This document shows, in pieces, positions 22,022 through 33,379 of a stretch of DNA of 64,000 bases (positions are counted from its first letter, which is position 1; each line of letters starts with the position of its first letter). The position numbers and the translations under genes are program-made. The stretch comes from Adineta steineri (Eukaryota > Rotifera > Eurotatoria > Adinetida > Adinetidae). The stretch covers positions 39,388 through 103,387 of the forward strand of contig CAJNOI010000132.1 in assembly GCA_905250115.1 (NCBI GenBank), in the 5' to 3' direction. A model generated the notes under the pieces. It ran no database searches. It was not told where the DNA came from and saw nothing but the letters and a program-made list of their open reading frames with translations.

Positions 22022-23585
22022 ATGTACTATTTCAATCATGCCGCTTGGCAACCTGTTTTACCGTTATCAGCAAATCGAAAAAGTTTATTTAAAGATCCAC
22101 GTACAGATCTTCTTAGTATATTTCTTCTTCAAGTATTTATTACACTTATTCTATGCAAAATATTGGGCAAAATTCTTTCGTTTATTCATCAACCAGCTGT
22201 AATCGGACAAATTCTAGCCGGTATTATTTTAGGACCTAGTGCATTAGGTTTTATACCTGGTTTTAGTTCATTTCTATTTGCACCACATACATTAGATTCG
22301 CTTCAATTAGTTTCGTCATTAGGTTTAATATTTTTCATGTTTTATCTTGGACTTAAAATGGATCCAAATGAAATAAGACATGGTTGGCGTCAGACATTAC
22401 CGATTGCGACAGCCAGTATTGCTATTCCAGTAGGTGTAGGATGTGTCGTTAGCTTATGGCTCTATAAAATGGTCTCACCTGATATTAATAAAATTGCATT
22501 TATGTTATTTATCGGTAATAAAAGTATCTTTTTCATGTACATATCTCATTGAGTATTTTCAATCATTCAGGTTCGGGTATTGGTTTTTCAGCATTTCCTG
22601 TTTTAGCATCGATTTTACAAGCAAATAATATCATAACAACACCTCTCGGTTAGTATTTTAGAGAAAATTGTTTTCTAATCTGAGTATTTTTGTTGTAAAT
22701 CAAGGCGTTCTCATAATTAGTATTGCTGCAATTGAAGATATTGTCGTATGGGTTATATTAGCTATTGCAACTGCATTAAGTGAAGGTGGTCCATCAATAG
22801 GAGGCCTTTATACTCTTTTATTAACGTTTGCTTTTCTATTGATAATGTTTATTATTGTGCGTCCGTTACTCTCTCTTTTACATCGATATTATTTTCGTCG
22901 TAACGACGAACATAATATTTACTTAATAGTGATTTGTTTACTTATTCTCGTTGCCGCAGCATTTACAAGTGAAATAATTAATATTCATGCATTTTTTGGT
23001 TCATTTATTGCTGGTCTTATTATTCCTCGTCAACCAAAAGGATCAAATTTACATGAATTTTTATCTGTTCGTATTGAATTATTTTGTATAGAATTTTTTC
23101 TTCCACTTTATTTTACAAATTCTGGTTTAAAAACTCATTTATACATGTTAAATACTTTTCAAATATGGTATACACTAGTTAGTCTAGTTTTTATTGTTTC
23201 TTTGGCTAAAATAATACCTGTTACATTAATGACAAGACTGATAACAAGAAAAACTGAAACATGGTCTTATGCATTTGCAGTTGGAATTCTAATGAATACA
23301 CGTGGTATTGTACAATTAGTTGTACTTAATGTTGGTGTTGAATTAGGTATATTATCACCGATTATTTTTGCGATGTTTGTTGTAGTAGCTGTTATTTTAA
23401 TATTTTTTACAACACCAGTTCTTTATGTTGTTTATTTAAAAAATAACGCAATACAAAACAAAAAAGAAATAAAGGCTCCAGTATCAAAGAGAACTCATCT
23501 TTATACACATCCTATTGAACACATACCGAATAATCGATTATCAAAATCATATAGAAAATGGCGATTACAAACAACGTCAGTATAA
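22022..23585 (+). CDS. CPA2-family monovalent cation/H+ antiporter (KefB/KHA1-like)
   Basis: Exons 22022-22514, 22571-22648 and 22705-23585 (two 56-bp introns) encode 483 residues with about 12 hydrophobic segments. The start is the first ATG after an in-frame TAA at 22007. Family marks: QPAVIGQILAGIILGPSALG in the second segment, GLIFFMFYLGLKMDP, GIGFSAFPVLASIL, and AAIEDIVVW with Asp202 in the position of the ion-binding acidic residue. Late segments include NTRGIVQLVVLN. The pattern is that of bacterial KefB-like, fungal KHA1 and plant CHX exchangers, which swap K+ or Na+ for H+ across endomembranes or the cell surface. It lacks the regulatory domain of KefB and CHX and ends soon after the last TM. 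A foreign origin is possible; the short introns show it now behaves as a host gene. Confidence 0.85.
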
Positions 23586-24543
23586 TTGTTGTTAAATTTA
23601 TTTATTCAATAAACTATAAGATAATATGTAAACTGATTTTATTGTATTTTATGAGAATGTAAATTTAATGTTTGTTGCCAATAGAAAGACAAAATATTCG
23701 ACAATTTCGTTCTGTATTCTGTGTGAAATACGAATTACATTCAGTAAAATATTAAATTATTTGATAACGGAAGTATGTCAAGGTCTGCGTGTAATCAATA
23801 GTACATAGAAGAAATGCAAATATTTTTCTTTCATCTTTATAAGAAATTGAACAACAGTCAAGTTCATATTCTCTATTTTCAAAGGCTTCATGTCAATCAC
23901 TCGCATATGGCGAATGGTAAAATAATCTTAGTCTTCATTATACATTAATAAAATTATTCAATCAATCATGACGTTATTTATTGACAAAGGTAAAAGTACA
24001 TTAGACTGTTTGCTTTAGTAATACCATTTGTACATGTTTTTTTATTGACAAATATCAATAGAAAAGAAAGAATATGTAAAGTAAATATATGATTCAATTT
24101 ACAATCAAACGTATAAGAAGAACTTTAAATAATTTTATCATCCTCAGTAGGAATATGTGTAATTTTATAATGATCGAATAACAGCTGAACGACATGATTC
24201 ACAATGCATTCCTATTATTCGCCAAAATTTCAGATGAAAATGATAAGCATAATATTATAATAAAATGAAATTTTGATGGACGAGAACGTATATATGAATA
24301 AATTAATGACAAGAATATAGGTCGATAGGGAACAAGAAATATATTTAATCCAGTACATTCAATACCAAATGAATTGAGAAACAACATAAAGAAACCACTA
24401 ACAAGACTAGTAATCAAACCTATACGAATCATTTTATTTATCTATAAATTTCTTATATCAAGATTTATATATTTTCCTTTATTTTGAAGTTTTAACAAAA
24501 ATGAATTTACAAAAACAAATTAGTTCTTTTTCCCTTATTATTA
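23586..24543. other. Convergent intergenic region with one doubtful small ORF
   Basis: Lies between the CPA2 gene (+) and BCAS2 (-). Apart from the small ORF at 24199-24432 (-) nothing was recognised. Confidence 0.5.
24199..24432 (-). CDS. Possible small membrane protein (77 aa), doubtful
   Basis: An ATG-started minus-strand frame just downstream of BCAS2. It encodes two or three hydrophobic stretches (IGLITSLVSGFFMLFLNSF, then NIFLVPYRPIFLSLIYSYI) and a polar end. Its composition is more protein-like than other short frames here. Downstream frames also look coding-like (MHCESCRSAVIRSL), so the true gene may have a further exon or the frame may be broken. I do not recognise it. It could equally be chance within the 3' flank of BCAS2. 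Confidence 0.3.
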   Translation of the reverse strand: MIRIGLITSLVSGFFMLFLNSFGIECTGLNIFLVPYRPIFLSLIYSYIRSRPSKFHFIIILCLSFSSEILANNRNAL

Positions 24544-25484
24544 CTATTCCGATGATGTTACACCATTTGTTGGTCGTTGTTTACGTAAATTAGTAACTTC
24601 TTTTTCTAATTCAACAATAGCACATTCAATTTCATAATTTTTTCCGACAAGACCAACCCACGTTTGTTCAAGTGCACCTAATTGACCACCTGCTTGTGTT
24701 TGTTCATTTTTCCGATTTGAATTTATTTCTTGAATACGTTTACTAAAAATAATAAAACATAAATTTTATTTATTTATTTGTTTGAAAAAATAGTTTTTAC
24801 CGAAGTTCTAATAATTGTTTTTGTGCTTGTTCTAACATTGTTTGTAATGTTGTATTATAAATTTTCCATGTATTTGCACCATAATCCCACATTAATTCAA
24901 GATTAAGTATTCTTGTTTGTTGATGTTCGAGTTGAGCATAAGAATTCTCAACACATTCATTCCATGCTGTAAAGTCAGTTTGTTTACCGGCTGGAGGTGT
25001 TGGTAATTCATAACTTTAAAAAGAGAAGAAATAAAATTTCGTAGATATATTTTTATTTATTATAATACCGTTTCATGCTTAACATTTCCATTGGTAATCG
25101 ATTCGAAAGTCGTTCAAATTCTGTCTTCATTATTTCCGTCTATTAATTAATGAGAAAAGAAAAACAACGAATTAATTCAAGTTAATCAAATTTAAAAATA
25201 AAAATTACTTCAAATGAATGATATAAAGGTTGACCGAGTTGTTCTAAATAATTTTTCGTTGGTTTATAACGACGTGTTTCATCTTCGACTAGACTCAGAG
25301 CCTAGAATGAAACATATTAATAATAATTTTTATAGGAAAAACAATATTAACTCACGGCTTCACGCGCACCTGGTTCATCATAACCACTATCATAATAAGG
25401 TAAAGCATCAACTACAACATCAGGTGGTGCTGGATGTCCATGAGTATGATTCGAATGATGTATAACAATTGCTGATGATGACAT
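24544..25484 (-). CDS. BCAS2: Pre-mRNA splicing factor SPF27 (BCAS2)
   Basis: Minus-strand exons 25484-25356, 25301-25209, 25139-25069, 25013-24801 and 24742-24544 encode 234 residues, close to human BCAS2 (225). Matching blocks in order: [20 protein letters not shown] near residue 24, [67 protein letters not shown], a C-terminal coiled coil, and [22 protein letters not shown]27 is a core subunit of the PRP19/NineTeen complex, which acts in spliceosome activation in the nucleus. Introns are 52-69 bp. The N-terminus adds a short His-rich lead ([11 protein letters not shown]) absent from the human protein. Identification is secure. Confidence 0.95.
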
Positions 25485-27868
25485 GTCTTAATGACAATAA
25501 TTTTAACAATCCGATTGTAATGTAATTCAATAATAATTCAAAAAAAAGAAAGAAAGCATGGATAATAATTTGGACATATAAGCCACCAATAAACATAGAG
25601 TACGAAAGTGAAAAGAGGTCGCTCAAGAACAGTAAATATTTTGTACATGATTTTATACATGTATGTTAAAATTAATAGAATCTTAAAAGTCTTTCATTCT
25701 TATCATCTTATAATTTGATCTAGTTATTTATTAAAAAAAATGAAACCATTAAATACTTTACGATAATCGATAATATAATTTCTATAAGTATTATTACCTT
25801 TTCTGGATATATCACTTTGTCAAAAGAGTCTGTTATGACTCATACAGAAAAATAAGTGTTAATTGGTTACAAACAGTAAGTATTCGTACAGACATTTACA
25901 GTGAATATTGGCATTGTCGAAAAAAATTTCATTTAAAACTAATTTTATTTCCATCGGAGTAACTTTTTAATACATAAGAGACNNNNNNNNNNNNNNNNNN
26001 NNNNNNNNNNNNNNNNNNNNNNNNNNNNNNNNNNNNNNNNNNNNNNNNNNNNNNNNNNNNNNNNNNNNNNNNNNNNNNNNNNGATGGTCTCTGAAGTGAT
26101 AATGTTTTGAAATCGAAAGATCTAATCTAACAATAACTCATATATCTATTATTTCTCTTCAGTTTTATTTGATACTACAATATTTGGCAATTGAATAAGA
26201 GTCTAACAGAAATAAAGATTATGGAATATGTGTAAACTAGATCAAATCGATATGCAATGTTTTATTACTATAAACATTAGAATTCAACAGTAAATCTTAC
26301 TTTATGAACGTTTTTCTATTACTATTTAAACAAGAACTTGAAATTTATGCTTTCGATTATTTTTTGTGTATTGACTGTTAAGGACACACATTTTTATTGA
26401 TAATTATATAATCAAACAGTAAAAATCGATATACTAGAGCCGCCATTAAGTACAAGAAAACATATTTTCTGATTTTATTGTTCTGTATAAAAGAATCAAC
26501 TTCTTTACTGTTCAATAGATGCTTCTAGTTTGGAATATTAAATATGACTAAAAAAAAAAAGTAATATACATTTGAAATTTGACTCAACATCAAATAACTA
26601 AATGCAACTCGTTAGTTTTTGCGTGTGATTAATACTAATATTTAGATAAACAGTATGTTTTTATTTAAGAAGACTCATAAACAAAATTAATATACACAAT
26701 TTGATTTGCAATAAAAAACAGTAGATAATTGTTTTTTGATACTCAAATATTCAAGAGTTTTACTTTTCTCGTAAGCTACTATGACGAGTATATATATACG
26801 TCATCCACAGGAGTATTTCCCTCGTTTTATATAAACAGGAAAAAGAAAATTTACTTCACTAGAAATTTTGTTAACCGTTTCACGGCGAGTGTAGTACCTA
26901 TATTACTTCAAATATTTCTCAGAAATTGAGTATTGGGGAGGTTCCTTGTCTATGGGATTAGTCATATCCCACTCTACTATGTGTTTAGTTTTATTTAAAG
27001 AGTAAGTTATATTTTCAATTTTACCATAGAAGTTTGAAATTCAGTATTAAGCAATAAAATATTAATGCTCATCAGACATTCTCTAAACTGTACTTTATAT
27101 TGAACTTGAAAATACGGCTTTAGAAAAATATTAAATAGCATTATGTTCGGTAAAATATTAATAGAAATATATAATAATTGGTACATCATAAGGAATGTCG
27201 GTCTTCGTAATTTGCTATTATCTCGCCGCTCAGATGTGCGGTCTTTACTAATTGATATAGTGTGAAATTCTGCACAATGGTATATTTCTTTGTAAAAGTT
27301 CATCGTCTCCTATTTTTGGAAAACAGTTTTATTGATTTCATTAGTATATCATTCAAACAGTAGTATTCATACAGTTGAAATTAATAGAAATTGTTTTTCA
27401 GAAAAAACGACTTGAATATTCTGGAAGTTGTAGATAGTGTTTTGGTCTAAAGTGGATATCTGATACAACAGAAATAAAACAAGATAATGACAGAATATGG
27501 AAACTGTTATTCTTTACGAGCCACTGATTATTTATTTTCATCGTTAGAAGCTTTTCCAGATATCCAGAGAAAATTTTTTAATAACATTTAAATAGCTACT
27601 GTTGAGACAAAATTAGAAACGCTCTTTCTGTTCTATAAGAATCTGACGGCAAAAAATAGTGCACCCATGTCATGCAACGTAGAAGGTTTTTTTTCAGGCT
27701 ATTTATGAGAATCTTTATTCGAGTACTTAGCTTTTTTTTCTTTTGAATAATTAACGACTGACTGTGTCAATATGCCCCTGTGGATTTGCCTTTATCTATT
27801 ACCTGTTTTTTCTAGAAAAGAAAATCTTTACCTATTCATTTCTAAAAAAAGTAAGTTTTAGCTAAAAC
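25485..27868. other. Intergenic, with a 100-N assembly gap
   Basis: 2.4 kb of AT-rich sequence broken by N at 25983-26082. No gene or repeat was recognised. Because of the gap the real length is unknown. Confidence 0.7.
25983..26082. other. Assembly gap (100 N)
   Basis: A run of exactly 100 N. Confidence 0.99.
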
Positions 27869-28834
27869 ATGTCAACTATTACTATTGCTCAGCTTAATTA
27901 TGCATCTTTACAAGTTAATCGTTATTTATCTGTTACACTTCTTATTTTTGGTGTAATTGGTAATTTATTATCTTGTCTAGTATTCATTCGACGAGCACTT
28001 CGTTCAAATCCATGTGTTATGTATTTTTTAATAGCTAGCATAGCAAATATAATTTCTCTCATATCCGGTATTCCACCGCGTATGTTAAGCAATTGGAATA
28101 TATATCCTGATCATACAGAAACGGTTTCAACACTTTGTAAAAGTCGTATATTTGTATTGTTAACAGCACGTAATATTGCTTCATGGCTTTTAGTTTTTGC
28201 TGCATTTGATCGATATTTAGTATCATCACGTAATGCTAATATACGACGAATGAGTAATACAAAACAAGGACGATATTGGATTCTAGCTGTTTGTATTATT
28301 TCTCTAAGTTTTTGGGCTGAAAGTTTATATTGTTTTGACGCCAATGTTATTGGTACTCCTATTAAATGTTATGCTAAATCAGAGAGTTGTCGTATATATA
28401 ACGATTTAGCTCAATCATTTGTCACAACACTTATTCCATCATCAATAATGTTCATACTTGGTTTATTTACTATTAATAATATTCGTCAAACCCGTCAAGT
28501 ACAACCATCAACCATTGGTGGTATCCCAATAAGAAGAAAATCAAAAACTGACAGTAATCTTACTAAAATGTTGTTATTACAAGTTATTCTCCTTACTGTA
28601 TTTAATCTTCCACAAGCAATACAAAAATTTTATTTAACATATACATTCTATCATATTAAATCTCCATTTCAAGTAGCATTAGAAAATTTACTTTTCAATA
28701 CTGTACTTCTTTTTACGTATGTGCCAAATTGTATTTCATTTTATTTATATATACTTGCAGGTGATTTATTTCGAACAACACTTTTTCAAATTATTCAAAC
28801 ATTTATACGACGTTTAAAATGTTCACCGAATTAG
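27869..28834 (+). CDS. Intronless rhodopsin-like GPCR
   Basis: A single exon of 321 residues with seven hydrophobic segments. TM1 has GVIGNLLSCLVF, with the conserved GN pair. Cys near the top of TM3 (TLCKSRIF) can pair with a second-loop Cys. TM3 ends FAAFDRYLVSS, a good DRY motif. The third loop is basic (RRKSKTDSNLTKM). TM7 has NCISFYLYILAGDLFR, in place of NPxxY, running into helix 8. This is a class A receptor without close similarity to the 1.6-6.1 kb array: it has no intron, and its DRY is intact. The ligand is unknown; the shape resembles short peptide-receptor-like GPCRs expanded in some invertebrates. Confidence 0.88.
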   Translation: MSTITIAQLNYASLQVNRYLSVTLLIFGVIGNLLSCLVFIRRALRSNPCVMYFLIASIANIISLISGIPPRMLSNWNIYPDHTETVSTLCKSRIFVLLTARNIASWLLVFAAFDRYLVSSRNANIRRMSNTKQGRYWILAVCIISLSFWAESLYCFDANVIGTPIKCYAKSESCRIYNDLAQSFVTTLIPSSIMFILGLFTINNIRQTRQVQPSTIGGIPIRRKSKTDSNLTKMLLLQVILLTVFNLPQAIQKFYLTYTFYHIKSPFQVALENLLFNTVLLFTYVPNCISFYLYILAGDLFRTTLFQIIQTFIRRLKCSPN

Positions 28835-29610
28835 AAACAAATATTAAATAAAATTTGACGCAAAAATTAATTTTTTGTATTATTATTTTCAGAAATAAAT
28901 TTGAATGTTGTCCGTGAAGTACTCAAACAATATTATTTGAATCAAAGTTATATTTAATATACTAATTTGAATATTTAGAAAAAATATTTCAAAGCATGTC
29001 TGGTTTTTAATGTTATTGTCGCTTGACTTCATTTCAATGCGTAGTGTAGTAGATTCTATAGTAACAATAAATTTACAACTTAATGAAATATAAGCGTAAA
29101 ATTACAAACAATATATTCTGATTTGATGAATTCAATGAAATGAAGCGTAACCTCGCCGGATATCTATACTATTCCTAATACAATAGAAGTGCTTACGTCA
29201 ATGTAATTATATAAGTTTTTGGCCTATAAATTCAGATGAATGAACTTATCAAGGTTCCGTTTGATGAGAACATCCATGACTTTGAAAGAAATCATACAGG
29301 ATATTATTAGATTTGTTTTTCAAAGTTAAAACAACGATATAATACAAAAATTTAGACGTGAAAAGTTTAGATATACACATATACCTGTTATCTACTATGA
29401 AATTCAGAAAAACTGAAAGGTTGTCATGCGTATCTTTAGATCTTGGAATTTGACGAGATACTATTTACATTCATTCTCTTCTTAAATTCTTTTAGAATTC
29501 AATGCTATCATTTACAGGTATACATTATATAAGTAAATTTATTGAATATTTTATTTTAAAATCGTGATATTTAGTAAATATTGTGTGAAAAATAAAAGCA
29601 GTTATTTCCA
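28835..29610. other. Convergent intergenic region
   Basis: 3' flanks of the GPCR (+) and the GDSL esterase (-). No other feature was seen. Confidence 0.6.
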
Positions 29611-30576
29611 TTAAGAAGAAGATGATATTATAAAAGTTATTAATGCACATAAAATAATATAAATTAAAGAAGGAAGATGTGTAATAGCGGATGACGTACC
29701 AATAAATTGACGTGCAGCATTACCAATAAGTTCATGTAGTCGTGCTGTAAAATGATATTGATCAATATAGAAATATGATTCAGGATTTGAACATAGTGTA
29801 ATTATTTTACCATTTACAATATTCCAACAATTGTCCATTGATGTCAATGAGTAATTTGATTTATTATCGATTATATTTAAAATCAATGAATAAACATCAA
29901 ATAAATATATGCTAATTTCATTATGATTATAATTAAGTTTTGTAATACCTGCAGATAGATTATTATTATGATAAATAGTACGTTGTTTAAGATGAGCAAT
30001 ATCTTTTTCAGTTAGATTCGATGGTAAAGCATGAACAGGTGGTTGATTAACGATAAGAAGATGTTTTGCACCAAACTTAAGTAGTTCTTTAACTCGATTT
30101 ACATTACTATCAGCAACAAGAGATGGTTTAAGCAATTTATTAAAATAAAAATCATTAGCACCAGCCCATATGATATAAAGTGTACGTTCAAAATTTATTT
30201 CATTTTTATTCGTTTGATTTACGTAGATTAAGATCTGTTGACGAACACCTGGTACAACTTGTACACCTCCTGCAGTATAACCTTGAACTAAATTATTATC
30301 AGTTGTTGCACCACCATATGCATAATTTTTTATATCTGATACACCTAATTTTTCTATCCAGACAGGACCATTTGTAAATCGACCTCGGTAATAAGGAGGT
30401 ACAATAGGCCATATTTGATGTGTTAAACTATAAACATTGCCCGTGTCGCTATTTGAATCACCGAAACTTACAATTGTATCAAATGGAATATATTGAGTGT
30501 TTATTTGATAGTAAGTTAAAAATAAGATGAAAAGTTTATAGCAGGTATACGAGCACATTGTATTTCTTGTACACAA
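29611..30576 (-). CDS. Secreted or GPI-anchored GDSL esterase/lipase, intronless
   Basis: A single exon encoding 321 residues. Residues ~13-27 form a signal peptide. Block I is IVSFGDSNSDTGN, with the nucleophile Ser41. Block II carries the Gly in NYAYGGATTDN, and block III is IIWAGANDFYFN. The Asp-His pair lies in YIDQYHFTARLH (Asp272, His275), in the D-x2-H spacing of the family. Several N-x-S/T sequons suggest secretion. The C-terminus is hydrophobic (LIYIILCALITFIISSSS), as in a GPI-attachment signal or membrane anchor. GDSL enzymes hydrolyse esters of lipids or polysaccharides. The protein resembles the fungal and bacterial FGDS-type lipases; absence of introns in a window where most genes have them makes acquisition by transfer worth testing. 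Confidence 0.85.
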   Translation of the reverse strand: MCTRNTMCSYTCYKLFILFLTYYQINTQYIPFDTIVSFGDSNSDTGNVYSLTHQIWPIVPPYYRGRFTNGPVWIEKLGVSDIKNYAYGGATTDNNLVQGYTAGGVQVVPGVRQQILIYVNQTNKNEINFERTLYIIWAGANDFYFNKLLKPSLVADSNVNRVKELLKFGAKHLLIVNQPPVHALPSNLTEKDIAHLKQRTIYHNNNLSAGITKLNYNHNEISIYLFDVYSLILNIIDNKSNYSLTSMDNCWNIVNGKIITLCSNPESYFYIDQYHFTARLHELIGNAARQFIGTSSAITHLPSLIYIILCALITFIISSSS

Positions 30577-32133
30577 AGTTAACTTGTATATATTTGGCCT
30601 ATGCTGTGTAGATTCCTATTTGTAGTAAGAAAGAAAAAGTATATATAGAAAGAAAGAAAGAAAGAGATGATAATAATGGATTTTATATCTGGATTATCAA
30701 AGGTCGAGTAGTTCTCTATAAACAATGCAAACATAAAATAATCAATACTCTCTATAAAATGTCATATTGATTTATTGTTGATAGCAGTAGCAAAAGTAAT
30801 AAATCGACTATCCGTGTTCTTTTTACGCAATTAATCGTAACTACTCATAGAATATCATTGAGACATGACCAGAAAAACGACTGTTTTGTGATATAGACTA
30901 GTATCATGTATAGGGATATTACTTTATAAATAAAGACAAAGATGTACTTTTTCATGCAAGAAGTATACATGCAAATACCCTGTGTACTAAATATTCTTTT
31001 ATGCCATATCATCAGAAAAAAGGATTACACAAGAAACGATATGTATAAGAATTAATAGAATAAATAATATAGTACTAGAAAAAAATCATAAAGAAGCTTT
31101 GAGATGAAAAATAGTATTTATCTTTCATCAGATAGACATAAGTATCTCATCGATATACAAGCATTCAACATGTTTCTACAAAAATAAACTGGCATTATTA
31201 TTGTATTCTGCAAAAAAAATATTATTCTACATTGAAATCAATCTGATGATTGCTTTTCTGTACATTCACGCGTCAAAAGATATGGCACTGAAAGTAATTG
31301 ATCGAATATGTGTTTATTATTTTTCTGGATTCAGCTTAATGTACCGATTCAATAAGAGGACTTAAGATTATCAAGATATTTGAAGATAACTATAATATTT
31401 GTACATAGAAAGGAAAACCATATGTTAATCATTCTAAATCTTTTTAAAAACTTATCACACGTAAAAAGTCTTCTGTATTATTTATATGGATCAAGTATTA
31501 TTTCAAATCGATTAAGTGTTTAAATAGTGAATAAGAGATTGGGATGCAAAAATATACAAAAACATCACTAGATGAAGGTTTTTTACTAGAGCAAGAAGTA
31601 AGTATATGATGTTATAATGAGAATATTTGGAATTTAGATGCAATATTATCGTCTAGAAGAAAAAATGTTGATGTATATTGATAATTGAATGTTTGTCTTC
31701 TTATCATCAGTCTGTGGTAGACTTTTCAGTTATTGAGTTCTTTTGATACATACTTCCTTTAGATATGTATCGTGACATCTGTTAATCTCAGTATGTTTTC
31801 ATCTCTATTTTGATCTAATTTTGCTAGTATCAGCTACCAGTAAGTTGATATATTATCTATCAAGGTCGATCGAAACTAGCACATCCAAGTTCAAATGTCT
31901 CATATGACAAACTATTCATGTATTTTTAATCAATATAGAACTATTATATTTGATTAAATAGAGAACAACAAAGTTAAATAAAAACATTTCTCTATTCTAT
32001 CATCTAGAACAAATTGAACGTTTTTTTCTTTTCTCTCTATTTATTATATATTGACCCTTGATTCATTAAGAACAAATCACGTTTTATTTCATATAGATAT
32101 ATTTTATTCGTTATATTTTTAAAAAACACGTTC
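30577..32133. other. Intergenic region with a (GAAA)n run
   Basis: 1.6 kb, AT-rich. A GAAA microsatellite lies at about 30647-30665, close to the start of the esterase gene. No gene was recognised. Confidence 0.6.
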
Positions 32134-32661
32134 ATGGGTCATTTATTAACTAAAATGGCAAGTATATGGTTAGAACAACAAAATGTATCTCTTACAACAC
32201 AAAATAGGTAAGAATTACTTTCAACTTTCTTTACAATAAATTTTTTCTTTATTTCTTAAGTTCTGTTGTACCTAAATCAATTAATATTAAACGAAAACGT
32301 ACCGATCAAGATGATAAATCGAATAAAAGAAAAATTACTTATTACTTCACGACAAAAAATGATAATGATGATGATGACCGTTTGTCTCTTTCACCAAGAG
32401 TTCCACCAGTAATATCAAAACCTACAAGATCTTCTAATACAATTAATCGATCTTTACAAACTATGGTATTTTATTTTATTTCATTAATAAATAATTATTT
32501 GCTTGATTTAGGCGTTATTTAAATGTCAGTTATGTCATCGACATTTAAAAAATAAAGATATTTATATGGATCATATGATGATGTGTGCTATTCAACGGCA
32601 AGCATCCATAAAAATTGTCCGTACGGAAAAAGATAAAGATGAACTTTCCATTCTATGTTAA
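32134..32661 (+). CDS. Small protein with PIP-like motif and UBZ4-like zinc finger
   Basis: Exons 32134-32207, 32261-32465 and 32512-32661 (introns 53 and 46 bp) encode 142 residues. A lysine-rich region (KRKRTDQDDKSNKRK) leads into KRKITYYF at residues 47-54, which fits the PCNA-interacting (PIP) pattern except that Lys replaces the usual Gln. An Asp run and a Ser/Pro-rich linker follow. Exon 3 encodes CQLCHRHLKNKDIYMDHMMMC: C98-x2-C101-x12-H114-x3-C118, the layout of RAD18/SPRTN-type UBZ4 ubiquitin-binding fingers. This combination occurs in DNA-damage-tolerance proteins such as SPRTN, but no protease or other enzyme domain is present. A nuclear role at PCNA is an inference. A plain C2HC finger protein is the alternative. 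Confidence 0.7.
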
Positions 32662-33379
32662 CTAATATTTATTTATTGAGCTTGTTGTCGATTTATTTTT
32701 ATTGATACACATTCTTTTTCATTTATTTTATGTGATTATACTATTGATTTTTATACACCTATTTTTCTTGAATAAAAACATGAATAAAAGAGAAAGTAGT
32801 ATATAGATCTTGAATCTGAAAAAGTATATTAGATTAGCTTTGTATAGTCAAAGCAAATGCTGAAGCGATAAATTATCATTTCAGACATGGCTGATAACAT
32901 ACTTTTGATATACATGTCTGTCAAAAGCTCGATTTGTCTTTTGGTAATTAATTTACATGTCTACTAGATTTGAAAAGAATGAACTATCCGAACGTATATG
33001 TAAGGACATTTGTTTGATGAATCATCGGAAAAATGTATCTATGAAGGTGGTGATATAAGAATATGAGTTTTTACTGCATCAGAGAAAGTTTCTATATACA
33101 AATAATTAAAAAATATGAACGTTCTTAAAATCATGCACAGACGATTCTATTCAACACCTTCTTATTTCTGAATTGTTTTTGACAGTGTAATTATACAAAA
33201 ATTTCTTGAAATAGTATCTATCTGGATATGATAGTTACCATTTACTTGAATCATGTTCATGGTGACGTCAACTTTAGTCTTGAGAAGATTCAAGAACATT
33301 TTAATAATTACTAAGCAAGTTTCAAACAGAAAATATATATATTCCAGTTTTTACGCAGTCATTTATATTATTTTATCGA
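32662..33379. other. Intergenic
   Basis: Between two plus-strand genes; AT-rich, nothing recognised. Confidence 0.6.
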
